DNA of 64,000 nucleotides from Termitomyces sp. T153 (taxonomy: Eukaryota > Basidiomycota > Agaricomycetes > Agaricales > Lyophyllaceae): positions 558,001-622,000 of the forward strand of contig JACKQL020000021.1 of the NCBI GenBank assembly GCA_018296165.2, written 5' to 3'. Both the position numbers and the translations under genes were made by a program. The notes beneath the pieces were generated by a model, which made no database searches, was not told the DNA's origin, and was given only the letters and a program-made list of their open reading frames with translations. Shown here in pieces: positions 1 to 10,959 of this stretch; positions within the stretch are counted from its first letter, which is position 1, and every line of letters starts with the position of its first letter.

Positions 1-1895
1 ATGGAATCCACATCAGGTGCATCCTTGATTCTATGATGGCGATGGAAAAAGATCAAGATGTGCATATGTGGAAGTCCTCTCTTTTGGAATTCAATGGTAT
101 GAACATAAGCCACACAGCTGCCAAAGAGACCTTCCTTGATCTCCTTTACCACAGCATTTTTCTTGAGTTCAAAAACTCTGGCAACAATATCAGGTCAATT
201 AGCAGCTGTTTGCCTTTTCCCATTGACTGCAGGTTCCTTCAAGAGAGCTTCTTCAATTTCTGACCACTTTGGATTGGCAGTCATAGTCAAGAAGAGGTCA
301 GGTTTTCCAAAATTCCTGCAGATAGCCATAGAGTCCTGGAATAATTGCTGCATCTGTCAATCACTTCCAGTATGGGAGGATGGGAGGATAACACATCGGC
401 TTTGTGGGGTGACTTGTTCATCTCCAGCAGCAGCATCCACTACTCCCTGATAGACTTCAGCTCTGATCTTTTTCTGATTGTGTCGAATCCAATTCAACTT
501 GTTTTGTTCAGTGGAAGCCCATGCATCCACAACATATTGTTGAAATAGCCTCCCACTCCAGAGTAATGGTGCATTGAATTCCAAAGTCCTTTGCTGCAGC
601 CTATATGCATAATATGCTGTTTGGGTGACCTTTGCTGATCTTTGTTGATTCTGTGGTCCAAAATGAGAGCAAATGTTGGTGTGAAATCCAGGCTGTCCAG
701 TGGGAAAGATGATGGTATAATGCAATGGAGTGTAATATGGATGCAAGTGACTGATCTGCTTCAATTGACCTCCATGCAAGTGCAAGACTATATCACAATC
801 ATTTGATCGCTCTTCTGAGCCATCTCCTGGAATTACAGCTGCAACTCCCTCCTGTTCATTAGGGTCATTATAGCATCAAGGATCTCCAAAGTCAGCTGTA
901 AGCTTGACAGAAAGTCTTTGTGGTTGGCCTTCTGGAACTTCTCCCATAATCTGCCTGGCCTGCTTGTATAAGCCAATGAAGGGATTGACTCTAGCAAGCA
1001 TATCCTGCAAAGAGGCCATTATCTGAGGATCAAGCCTGGGATTGTTCTGTTGACAAAAAGCCAATTGCTGATTGTGATCATAAAAGTAGAGCTGTGCATA
1101 TACAGGAAGATTGCCTTCAATAGGAAGCAAGGCACCTGTCAAATGATGTAGTTCTCCATTGATCCTAAAGCTGTATGGTCCAGGTGCATTGGTAATAGCA
1201 TAATCAATTTTGACTCCCAGAGATGTGAATGCAAAGGCTGCATTGTATTGACAGATTGATGTTTTAAAGGTGTTAGAGAGAGGATGATGCCTATGGAGCA
1301 GGTTCAGTAAATCTGCTGGAGCATCTCAAAGCCTGGGCAAATTTACTTGGCCTTGTAAGCAGCACATGCCAAACTTTGGGCTGTTTCTAGTAGACTTGGT
1401 GAGCTTTTCAGCATCAAAATGTAAAGCCTGGCAGTGTGGAGATATGACAGTCATAGGACCAAGATAGTGTGGAGGGTATCCAAACAAGTAAGGTTGCCTT
1501 CCTCTTGGAACAGGCTGAATAGGACCAAGCTGTGGTGGAATAGGAAGCTCAAGGGGAGGCTGTTCAGCAGGATTTTGTAGTCCTGCTGGATGGTTGGGTA
1601 GGGCAGGGTCCAAGTCTTCTGCAGGTCTCTGTTGAGCAGGATCAACATATTCCAAGCCATCATCAGAAGACATGTTATCCTGAGGACCCAATGGATCATC
1701 AAGGGGAGGATCCAATTGCTCTGCTAGTTGATGTTGAGCAGGATCAACATATTCCAAGTCATCCTCAGAAGGTATATCATTCTGAGGACCTAAATCATTG
1801 AAATCCTCTTCTAGATCAGCTTCATGTTGCTGTTGCCAGCCTTGTAAAATCTTTTCAGCCATAGCTGCATTCAAAGGCCTATGTTCAGGATTCAA
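1..1895 (-). pseudogene. Helitron Rep (HUH rolling-circle replication initiator), 5' part, decayed
   Basis: This is the Rep portion of a Helitron transposase, a protein that nicks and strand-transfers DNA for rolling-circle transposition. Reading the minus strand downward from 1895 I see an acidic linker with a repeated DxLEYVDPAQ motif, then a cysteine/histidine segment ending in FGMCCLQGQVNLPRL (about 1326-1440). Next come the Helitron-like N domain (GPYSFRINGELHHLTGALLP, about 1110-1190; LYKQARQIM near 960), the HPYYTPLHYTIIFPTGQPGF block (about 690-750), GRLFQQYVVDAWAS (about 515-560), and FLTMTANPKW (about 270-300). The HUH signature LPHMHILIF lies at about 45-72. The window edge cuts the gene there, so the Tyr motif and helicase are not seen. 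Stops and frame changes near 1320, 870 and 350 break the frame. CpG is nearly absent. The family call is firm; the original exon structure is unknown. Confidence 0.85.
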
Positions 1896-1933
1896 ATCTA
1901 TATGCTGTTCAACTTTGTTAGTTAAAGTAGCAT

Positions 1934-3001
1934 TTAAATCTGTTTTAAACTAACCTCTGGCATAAATTGCTCTTCTTCCTCTCTTTCTCTCTCCTGGCTC
2001 AGAATAGCCAATGCTTGTTGTTGCCTCTCCTGCTCCTCAGCTATAGCAATTTGTCCAAGTCTTTGTTGCTCTTGCAGCACTGCTAGTGCCTCCTCTTGCT
2101 GCCTCTTCTGCTCTTCAGCCAGAGCACTATGTCTCATCCTTTGTTGCTCTTGCAAGGCTGCTAGTGCTTGCTCCTGTTGCCTCTGTTTCTGCCTTTGTTG
2201 CTCTTGAAATAGAGCTAGTGTGTGAGGGGGAGGTGGTACCATTATGGGCATCGGTTCTGGTACAGGAGCTTTTATAACTCTTCCATGTATAGGAGCAGGC
2301 AGATGGGGCACCAATCTAGATAAGGGATTCTGTAAAGGGGCATCCCATCCTTCAGGCAGATGGGTTTCAGGAATATCCACAGTAGCTTGAGCAACAGCAG
2401 GCTGATTGACTGGTCCCAGCCTATTGACTCTTTCATATACAGGCAGAGGTGGCACCGGCAACACATTCTGTAAAGGGGCATTCCAACCTTCAGGCAAATG
2501 AGTTTCAGGAATACCTGTAGTTGCAATAGGCTGATTGAGTCTATTGACTCTTTTCTGTATAGGAGCAGGCAGAGGAGGCACCAATCTAGGTAAGGGATTC
2601 TGTAAAGGGGCATTCCATCCTTCAGGTAAAACAGTTTCAGGAATGACCATAGAAAATGGATCAGCAGCAGCTGCTGGCTGCCTAATAGGTCTTCCTGAAG
2701 AGCCAGAAGTGGTGGCTATAGATTGGTGATTAAGCCTCAAACCCCCACTTCTCATATCCCCAGATCCCATAGATTGATTGTTACCCCCAGTTCCCATACA
2801 CCCAGGCCCCAATTGAAGTGGTGGGACAACCACAGTATTGATCTGTTCTAAAGATCTATTGTTTCTATTTGCACGACAATCATCAGGATCTGTCATTTGT
2901 AACTGTTCAAGTCTCCTTTGAATCCTAGCTTGTTGCCTTTGGCTTTCAGGAGTAGTAGGTGGTTGCCTGAAACATCCATTGTTAAGCAATTCAACACTCA
3001 A
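1934..3001 (-). CDS. N-terminal extension ORF upstream of Helitron Rep, with triple repeat and Q-rich coil
   Basis: A 355-codon open frame lies directly upstream of, and in the same orientation as, the Helitron Rep remnant. It is probably the N-terminal part of that protein or its first exon. Visible parts are a basic QR-rich N-terminus, a Gly/Met/Ser-rich stretch, three copies of a PETxLPEGWxAPLQN repeat separated by Pro-rich linkers (about 2290-2640), and a Q/E-rich predicted coiled coil (EEQ/LQEQQR repeats, about 1960-2215). No enzymatic motif is visible. The start Met at 3001 opens the longest frame but is not otherwise proven. The frame is long for such CpG-poor DNA, which may reflect low-complexity codons rather than constraint. 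It could instead be an independent accessory ORF of the Helitron. Confidence 0.55.
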   Translation of the reverse strand: MSVELLNNGCFRQPPTTPESQRQQARIQRRLEQLQMTDPDDCRANRNNRSLEQINTVVVPPLQLGPGCMGTGGNNQSMGSGDMRSGGLRLNHQSIATTSGSSGRPIRQPAAAADPFSMVIPETVLPEGWNAPLQNPLPRLVPPLPAPIQKRVNRLNQPIATTGIPETHLPEGWNAPLQNVLPVPPLPVYERVNRLGPVNQPAVAQATVDIPETHLPEGWDAPLQNPLSRLVPHLPAPIHGRVIKAPVPEPMPIMVPPPPHTLALFQEQQRQKQRQQEQALAALQEQQRMRHSALAEEQKRQQEEALAVLQEQQRLGQIAIAEEQERQQQALAILSQEREREEEEQFMPEVSLKQI

Positions 3002-3640
3002 AAACCATTAAAATTGACTTGCATGATGAGATATTTGATGTATCAATAGCTCAATGTGGTTAAGGAGTTACTAATAAGCTTGTTAGTCAACATCAATCAA
3101 TCAATAGATGTGACCAAACATACTTTGTTGTGTGGCCTCCTTTCCACAACCTCGGAAATGCCCATTGTTTGGTCATGTTGTGTCAAAAAACATGCAAGGC
3201 ATGAAAAACAGTGTCCACTAAATTGTGTTTGGCCTTTTTGACACCTGCAAACTATCTGGCATGTTTCACACATAGTCAAAAGATTGTATATATATATTAA
3301 AGCTGTCTACTGTAATTTTCTCTGAAGAAAACATGTTTAAACAGCCAAAAACAGCCAACTTGTATTATATTCACCTTTAAAAGGCAATTCTTATGTAAGA
3401 ATTGGTCAGCATTAGTCACACTTACTTCAGCAGAATCCCAAAAAGTCATCCACACAGCCACTTTCCCAGGAGTCATCGCATATATTATAGATTATATCCA
3501 AATTTTTGTCAAAGTGTCCACACATAATTGGTTGAGAATTGGTTTGTCAATCATGTAATAATGAAATAACAACTTGTTGGTTGGAATTCAGATGCTGCAT
3601 CTCAAGTGAAAGATGTCTCAAATAAGTCAAGTTGAATGCC

Positions 3641-3740
3641 TCAAATTCTCACCATTGTTGGAAATGTGCATCCATGTTATGCACCATCATGATGAGTTAT
3701 CATGAGGGATATACTTTCCATCAGGGTTTGAATGAAGGTA
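3641..3740 (+). repeat. CpG-decayed copy of segment 13917-14020
   Basis: The segment aligns by eye with 13917-14020, just beyond the stop codon of the F-box/WD40 gene. Every obvious CG in the island copy (for example TTCGAA, CACCGTG, ATCGCGAGG, AACGAAGG) reads TG or CA here. It lies upstream of the Helitron Rep ORF, so it may be a captured host fragment or a shared unclassified repeat. Confidence 0.6.
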
Positions 3741-4715
3741 TAGCTACTTCCCATCAAGTGGTGCAAGGTTTGAAGGATGGGACATCTACCTAGCTTGAAA
3801 TAGAGATGTGACATAGCTTCCTGTATGGTTCAGAACATCTGTATACACAAAATCATCCATAATGTTAGTTAGAACTCAAGAACTAGTTTTGACACCCATC
3901 AACCACCCATCCAGATCATATCTGGGATTGAAAACATTGAATCGACCTTTTCTCCCCTGCATATTAAGGAGAAATATATTTCCAAGGACAATTGTCACTG
4001 GTTGGCATCAGCAAGCTCATACAACACACCAATTTTCAATCAGTCAAATCCTAACAAGCAATCCAGTCCCCATTGTAATTTGGCACATCATTCACTTGCA
4101 CAATGGTCTTGTCAATACAACAAGAGTGCTCATGCTCTGCTACATATTGCATGGCTGGAAGGACATAGCATTTAATTGGGCACCAGCCAGACTGTGCTGA
4201 AGCCAATGGAACAAAATCTGGCTGATGACAAATAAGGCATGAAGATGGTCATGTGATACTCATGGGGACAGGACTTACCCATGAAGCAGCATCTGAGTGC
4301 ACAGAGGATTTGAGTGGAGACTGAGTATTTGTCATTTGGTCCACTCATGACATTCATTACTCAAACAACATAATTTGAAGAGGTAGCAACTTATTAATCC
4401 TCTTCAATGCAAGGAGAATGATTTATAAAATAAAAAAAAGAAACATTACCAAGCAAAATTAAGCTGCTACCCACAAGTGTTGCAGCAGGTTGTGAACAGG
4501 GAAAGGACAGACTTAGTCTGAGATGGAACTATGCTGGAGTTTCATATTTAGTAGATAGGAATATGACAAGTGCCTGTCTATACATACCTGGAGTCTTGTA
4601 TTCAGTAGATAGGAATACAAGATGTCCAGGGAGTGAAAATAATCTAGTCTATCATGTGAGACAGGATGATGTCAATGGTGTCATAGTCTAGAGTTGTGAA
4701 AAAAAAGGGGGGGCA

Positions 4716-4747
4716 GGTTGTGGCACTACTGGCACCTTGTTTTGACA
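4716..4747. repeat. Copia LTR-edge motif, copy 1
   Basis: Thirty-two bases identical to 12395-12426, containing TGTGGCACTACTGGCACC and preceded by an A8G7 purine run. The second copy abuts the start of the Copia internal region, so this is probably the edge of a solo or truncated Copia LTR. The far end was not found. Confidence 0.5.
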
Positions 4748-6017
4748 GAAGGAATGTAAACAGGCTTTATTTTACTGTCATATACCACTTGTCATAGCCA
4801 GAACCAATGACAATCAAAGTGCTTTAGATGACCCATGTGTTCTGGTTGCTTGGAGACAGAGATAGTGGATTGATTATTGACATTAATGTGCTCCTATGCT
4901 GCCTAGTGCCATGCAGGAAACCTAAAAAGAGGATCTAACACTAGTCACTAGATAGGGTAGCTGGCAGTAAGAAGTTAATAGATGAGGGTGAGTCAGTAAC
5001 TGTCCCAGAGAACTAGAGTGAACAGGGTGTGTGTGGAGTGCAAAGTAGCAAGAGTTGCTATTGCTAGCCTGAGTCACTAGATGATAACAAAAAATCACTA
5101 ATGAGAGAAAGGGAAAACAAATGAGAACAAAAACATTGCTAAGGGGAGAGCAAACTAAGTGGTATGAGGGGAGTTGGAAAAGAAACAGGCAAGTGACAAT
5201 AAAGAGACTAAAACAGAGGATGAATGCAAACTAGTTGCTAGCCATAGTTGCTAGCATTGCTAAGTCAAAAATCATGCTAAGGGCACCACCACACAAAGTT
5301 AAAGTCAAAGTCAGCAAGACTTGTTGCTAAGTCATTGTCAAAAGAGAGTGAGAGAGAGTGAGAGATAGAGACAAAGTGAAATCTCAAGCTGGTAAGCTTA
5401 GAGAGAGAGAAGGGGGAACTGTACTCTGTTTGTTTGATGGTAGTTCAATGATGAGGGTCTATGTACAGGCAGTATTTATACTGTTTGTAGGTATAGTATG
5501 GGAAAAAAAAACAATAGTTGCCACTAGCAACAGCATCTGCCAAAGTGTTTATGATACATACAAGGTGTCAATCTGTAACTAAGTGAAAAAAATAAGCAAA
5601 GTCAATGTGATGCATAAAGGTGATCAATCACAAGAAAAGAGTGAGTCCAATGTCAATACCTGAAGTGTAAATGCCATTCAAGTATGTTTGTAAGCTCAAC
5701 AAGAAAAATGATAAGTAAGAAATCACATGACTGTCAATATATCCATTTTTGGTGAGAAAGCTGTGTTGTCACCAAGAAAGTCATTAGTGATTGTTGCTAA
5801 GAGAGGTCTTGGCCTTGTTGTTCTAGACCCAAAGTTCGGACTCCATGTGATATGGCTCATGATTGATAAGTCTTGTGGTTGCTAAAATCCCATACAAAGG
5901 CTACATCATTCCAGACCTTGGGGCTAGGCCTCACATGCTGAGTGTTGTGACTTGTGCCATATCAAAATAGTCAGCTGCTGTCCAGTCCAAAATGCCAAAA
6001 ATGGTGCTCAGCAACAA

Positions 6018-6043
6018 GCAGGTCTTATCATTCTCCCCTATGC
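6018..6043 (-). other. Putative PPT / 3' LTR boundary of Gypsy D
   Basis: On the minus strand a purine tract (TAGGGGAGAA, 6031-6040) is followed directly by TGATAAGACCTGC, a TG-beginning sequence. The arrangement matches a polypurine tract abutting the 3' LTR of the minus-strand Gypsy D whose pol lies at 8830-10950. Its position beyond the antisense ORF matches family A. Confidence 0.4.
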
Positions 6044-6198
6044 TGAAATCTTGACTGTTCTCAGTCAACTCAAAGTCTCATGATCACTTGCTTGGTCTGT
6101 GCACCTAGAGTGGTGAGAATAAAAGCACTAGCAATTTTGCTTGAACTTCATCAACACTCCCTGCTTTCATCTTATCTCCTCCTCTATCTTGATCTTAT

Positions 6199-8260
6199 TG
6201 CTATGTCATCAGATCTTACCTCCCAACTTGAAAAGATCACAATGGCCCACACTTTCCTTGATTGGGTCAACCATTTACTCTCTGTGGCTTGTGCATCCTT
6301 GGCAAAGGATCCTTGTTTGGCAGTGACCACCATGTTCCAGACCTGGCTCCAATGGTTCAAAACTGTGGGGAGTGGAGTTGAGTGGCCCAAGTTAGCAATG
6401 GTCAAGAAGGAGTGTTGCCAGTTGTATGAGAGGTACAAGGAGGAGGAATGGATTCAACCATTTGACAAGCACTTTGTAAGTTCTTCTTTAACTTCTTCTT
6501 AGTGACAAGGTTAATGATTCTTCACTAGACTCCTCTTTTGCCTTCTTTGGAGTTTTGATGGAGGATCTGGTGGCTGGCATGACAGTAAGTGCTGGCAACA
6601 TTGCTAGTGCTAGCAAATTGGCTAAGGTAACTTCAGCTTTTCAAAGAAGAGTTGTCACCAAATGACCAATTCCTCTGCCAGCACCCTCCACATGCATTAG
6701 TGGTGATGATGGGGGTGGAGCAGAGCAAGGGCTGTGGGAGCAAGGGTAGCATAAATCAAGGGGACATTGGGGAGGCTGGGCCCTCAACTCCCAAGGGTGG
6801 AGTTGGTGGCATTGCTAAGGGGTTGGTGACATTGCCAGGAGTGGTGACAATCCTGAAGAACAAAGGGAAGGGGCAGGGCAAGGCCAGAGAAGAGGAGGAG
6901 GAAGAATTTGAGGTAAGTTATCATTCTGTCACTAACTCTTGATGGTGATCACTAATATCATTGCAGGAACCAATTGAAGACAACTTTACTGATAAGCACT
7001 TGGCAGTGCTCCTTTGCTGGCAAAAGGTGTTGATGGTGGTGGATATGGAGATGGGAGCTGGGGTAGTGCTAGGGAAGGCAAAGGGGAAGTCAACAGCATT
7101 GCTAGCCAAGCAACAGGCATTTACACAGGAACAAGGCATGGTAAGTGTTTAGCAGTCTTTGCTATCACAGTTGCTATTAATTCTTTCCTAGTGTGACAGC
7201 TGCTGGGCAGAGGACAACCAAGAAGGCTGCTGATACCCAACAGGGGCCCAGCCTTGCTATTGCTGCAACCATAACAGGAAGGACTATTTATACAGCAGTA
7301 AGTTGTCAAGGAGTACTGGCAGAAAGTTTGTCAGGAGGATTGCAGCAAGGACAGCTTTGGTTCAACAGGTGCAGGCATTTGTGGAGTGACAGAGGGAGTT
7401 GGCAAAGAATGGCAAACCTATCCAGGTCAAGCATTCCAGCTTGCTCCTGCTGAAATTGCAAGATGGGACAATGGTTGGAGGTAGCAGGGTTACTAAGGGT
7501 AAGTGGCCAGAGAAGAGCAAGGAGGTGATGGAGAGCAAGGACAAAGATGGCAATAAGGGCAGCAACAGCAGCAGTGACAAAAATGACAACATGCCCCTGG
7601 CATGAAAACATTCAGCAAGTCCAACATCCATTGCTAGTGCTAAGTGATCAAGGACTGTCACTAGCAAGCAGGGCAAGAAGGAGACAGAGGATGTGGAGAT
7701 GAGGGAGAAGACTCCCTTGGCAACAATTGCTGAGGTGGAGCCAGCAGTTAGCAGAGGGGAAGTTGAAGGCAAGGAAGAAGTGGAAGCAGAGGTGATAGAT
7801 GTGGATGAGGATGAGGATGAGGAGGGCAAAGATGAGGAGAGGATCAGATGAAGGGTAAGTGGCTTTGTTTGCCATTGATCATTTGCTAACAGTCTTGCTA
7901 GGGGACCTGGAGCAGCATGCCACTGCAACAGGTTGGCAACAACAACTTGGAATGGCTGGGGGAGGACCTGGCTTGGCTGACACTGCTAATGTCAGTGGTG
8001 TTGCTATTGGATTATGACAAGAGGGCAGCTGGAGTAGAGTGGTGATTCCAGAGGGAGTTGGAGGCAGTGAGGGAGGAGTTGTTGGTGGCAAGAGTGAGGT
8101 TCTCTGATGCCAAGAGGTCATTAGTAGCACTGGCAGGGTATTGAGGCAACTGTCAGGCATTCTTGGCCTGGTAGCAGGAGAACAACATTGGTGAAGAGGA
8201 CAGGGAAGAGGGGGAGATGGAGGAGCTCCCTAGCAACAACACCAACCTTGAAGCTTAGCA
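6199..8260 (+). pseudogene. Antisense spliced accessory ORF of Gypsy D, with Cys-rich cluster
   Basis: An intron-containing gene remnant runs opposite to the Gypsy D pol and tail-to-tail with it. The first exon starts at MSSDLTSQLEKITMAHTFLD (6199) and is Trp/Cys-rich. Introns with good signals lie at 6476-6528, 6913-6966, 7141-7191 and 7855-7901 (GTAAGT donors, CTAAC-like branch points, YAG acceptors). Splicing 7141-7191 brings the first Cys directly after EQGM. The array that follows is CX2CX8CX8CX2CX6(C to Y) at 7192-7287, with a TGG-to-TGA stop inside it. Acidic, Glu/Lys-rich low-complexity sequence and a C-terminal helical segment follow. CpG is nearly absent and stops are present, so this copy is dead. 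The Cys spacing suggests a zinc-binding, possibly Zn2Cys6-like, DNA-binding module; this is inference. The family is not one I can name. Confidence 0.6.
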
Positions 8261-8829
8261 ACTGCTGCTCTCATGTACATATATCTTGATTAGTAGTTTT
8301 GTATTGATGCAGACTAGCCCCCTTAAGAGGCTTTATATTTTATTGTACTTCATAGACTGGCCCCCCTTAAGGTGCCCAACAAACTATAAATTATTTCTCA
8401 ATTGTTCAAAGCAATAAGAGAAAAAGCAAGAATAAAAAGCAAGACAAACTACTTGGTACACACTAGCAACTGTTGCTTGACAATGGAGGAAACACTCAGT
8501 AGATCATCATGGCATGAAAACCCCCAGAGGTGTGCCAAGTGCTAGCAACAACAGCAAAGTGCAGCATTGAAAGCAAGGGAATAGTAATGTAGAATGTCTG
8601 TGAAAGGCTTTTAAACAATGGTAACATGAGAAAAGAGTATTGAAAACAAAAAGACTTAATATTTTTGTAAGGTATTTTGATGGTTTTTCTGAATACTAGC
8701 AAAGAGTATAGTGAGACAAGATGCAAAGTCAAGAAAGATTGCTAGGGCTTAATGAAAGTTATGTTTTTATTTTTCTTTGCTGGCATTGTTGCCAGTGTTG
8801 TTACTGTCTATAAGGTTGGTTTGCTCAAG
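8261..8829. other. Spacer between the convergent antisense ORF and pol of Gypsy D
   Basis: AT-rich, CpG-free sequence between the 3' ends of two convergent reading frames. No gene is visible. It probably holds the two 3' untranslated regions; AT-rich tracts such as TTTATATTTTATTG at 8330 could serve in polyadenylation. Confidence 0.4.
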
Positions 8830-10950
8830 TTCATGGAGTCAAGAGGTATTGATGTCAAATGCATTGCTAGGCACTGAGATGTGTTCTCTAGCAAAATAGG
8901 GTACTAGGCAAAAGGCAGCTATGAGGCGGTGCAATACTGAGCCATCTAATTTATAAAGAATGTAAGAGCCACCACAGTTGCAAGAGATTACCACCAAGGG
9001 GCCTAGGTATTGAGGCTTCATTTTCTTGTTGTGTGTTACTTCAATTCTAGTGTTTTGCATAAGTACAAGATTGCCAGCTTGGAAGTTGTAATTGTGGATT
9101 GTAGTGGCATGTTGTGCTTCAAATCAAATGGCAGCTAAGCAACAAGTGCTAAGAACATTGTTGTGAAGGTGGTCAAGGTCCTCTTGGTGACATTGAAGGT
9201 CAATTGCTTGGCAGGCTATAAGATCAGTCATCAACAAGAACAAGTTTAGCAGTGGTTGCAGGTATGTTGCTTCAACTATGTTGGCAGGTAACAGAGGGTG
9301 GGTACCCATTGTTGCATAGTAAGGGGAGCAACCCATTCCCTTGTGAACTGTAATACATTCTGACCAAAAGACTGAGTAAGTAGCTGTACTCCACCTAGAC
9401 TGATCACTATTAACTGCTTTGAAGAGAGCTTGGCAAACATTGAAATGGGGTCACTTGACTATATCATTAGTGTGCTTGTTGTATCCTGAGATCTGGATAT
9501 GATGCAAGTTATACCTCTTTGCTAAGTATGTGATGGCTTTCAGGATGGGAGATCCATTGTTGGTAATGATTTTGCTAAGGGCTCCCCATCTACAGATGAC
9601 ATCCTTGTATAACCATTTGGCAATAGCTTCAGTATTCTCCCTAGCAAGCATGTGGAACTTGGTGTAATGAGTTAGCAAACAGCATCCTTGAATAATATAC
9701 TTGAACTTATTGGATGGTGGCATGAACATAGTGTCAATATATATCTTGCTGAACAAGGGTGCTGGCATAGCAACAGTTGGTGGGATGAGAACTTTAGTTG
9801 TCTGATGGACCTGGCAGAGGTGACAAGTATGGATATACCACATGATATCAGCACTAATTTGAGGCCACCAGAAATGTTCCAGGAGAGCTGAGTGAGTAGC
9901 AAAAAGTCCTCTATGTCTCAAGTCATCATGCATGGCTTTCAAGACTCATAAGTGACTGTTAGTAGAAATAAAGAGATTGTGTGTGCCATCTCTGCTTTGT
10001 TGCCAAAGCTTGCTGCCAGTGATAAAGAACATTGAGGCATAGCAAATGAAAGTGGCATATTTGTTGTCACTAAGGCCTTCAGGTCTGATGAGGTCATTAA
10101 GCCATCTCTCAACTAGAAGCATGTGAGTGTCACTAGCAATAGCTTTAGCACTGTGGGGTACATTGCTATAAGTGGTGGTGCCATCATCATGGAGAGGCTG
10201 AATGTTGTTGCTGTTTGCTAGTCATGGGGCATTGCTATCATTGCTAATAAAAGTTGCTCAAGGCTGGAGAGGCTGGCTGGAACTTGATAAGAGGGGGTAA
10301 TTGATGTGAGGCTGAAGAGACTTGGCAAAGGAGTGGCAGCAGCAGCTGGACTTGGTGAATGAAGCTATGCAGGCAATTGATCCAATCCTCATAAACAGAG
10401 TTGTTGCTATCATCAGGAAGGGGGTTGCTAGGCTGAAGCAGTCATTGCAAAAGACCATCAGGGCCATGGAAGGTTCCTTTGATGTGAATGAGCTCAAAGT
10501 GGAACATCAATATTGTCATGATCCAATGGTTCATACTAGCAGAAGGCTGGATGCCAGGTTCTGTAACATTCTCTTGATATAGCAAGCATCAACTTCAATG
10601 ATGAGGTTCCTAACACCAATAAGGTACATTTGCAAGGCTTGAAGTGCTCAATAAAGTCTATAGAGTTCCAACTTAGGCTGACTGAATCTACCTTCTCTGT
10701 CATTAAGCATAATTGACCCAAAGCAGTTGTAGCAATATTCTTTGCAGTTGTTGCTAGTGCACTGGGACAGGTAGTAACCAACAGCAATATATGAAGTGTC
10801 AACCACTAAGATGACTGGGTCAGGCAATTAATAGTCAATTGGAACTAAGGGCTTAGTGTCTTGTAAAGCCTTAACAAGGTCTTGCTGAGCATTGATCTGG
10901 TCTGGGCCAAATTCAATTCTTTGAAGGCACTGAAGGTATTGCTTTTCCAG
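8830..10950 (-). pseudogene. pol: Gypsy D pol remnant: RNase H, integrase, C-terminal domain
   Basis: Part of a Ty3/Gypsy polyprotein read from high to low coordinates. RNase H is recognised at about 10300-10830 by VVDTSYIAVGYYLSQC, LNDREGRFSQPKLELYRLYR and EVDACYIKRML. The integrase zinc-binding and core domains are at 9451-9942, with HDDLRHRG, WYIHTCHLCQ, an Asp in YIDTMFMP and an ITNNG block where ITDNG is usual. The integrase continues at 9124-9336, and the C-terminal module KMKPQYLGPLVVI is at 8839-9060. The integrase Asp of ITDNG reads Asn, a CpG-type change. Gag, protease and RT are missing; the sequence runs into a Copia fragment near 10950. An antisense ORF lies downstream (6199-8260). 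Stops and CpG loss show it is inactive. Confidence 0.8.
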
Positions 10951-10959
10951 CACATGACA

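Larger units (their letters stand above)
3002..6030. other. Non-coding, CpG-depleted repeat-derived spacer
   Basis: I find no credible gene here; the short ORFs carry no motifs. It contains a decayed relative of a host-island segment (3641-3740), a Copia LTR-edge motif (4716-4747), and AG-rich low-complexity sequence (5100-5420). The last part, up to a TGATAAGACC-type LTR edge at about 6030 (read on minus), is probably the 3' LTR of the Gypsy D element. The low-coordinate end of that LTR was not located. Confidence 0.5.

Noticed and set aside
3862..4200. A 112-codon plus-strand frame
   Set aside because: No motifs, in CpG-depleted non-coding repeat DNA.
7362..7928. A 188-codon Ser/Leu-rich minus-strand frame
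   Set aside because: Shadow of the acidic Glu/Lys low-complexity part of the Gypsy D antisense ORF.
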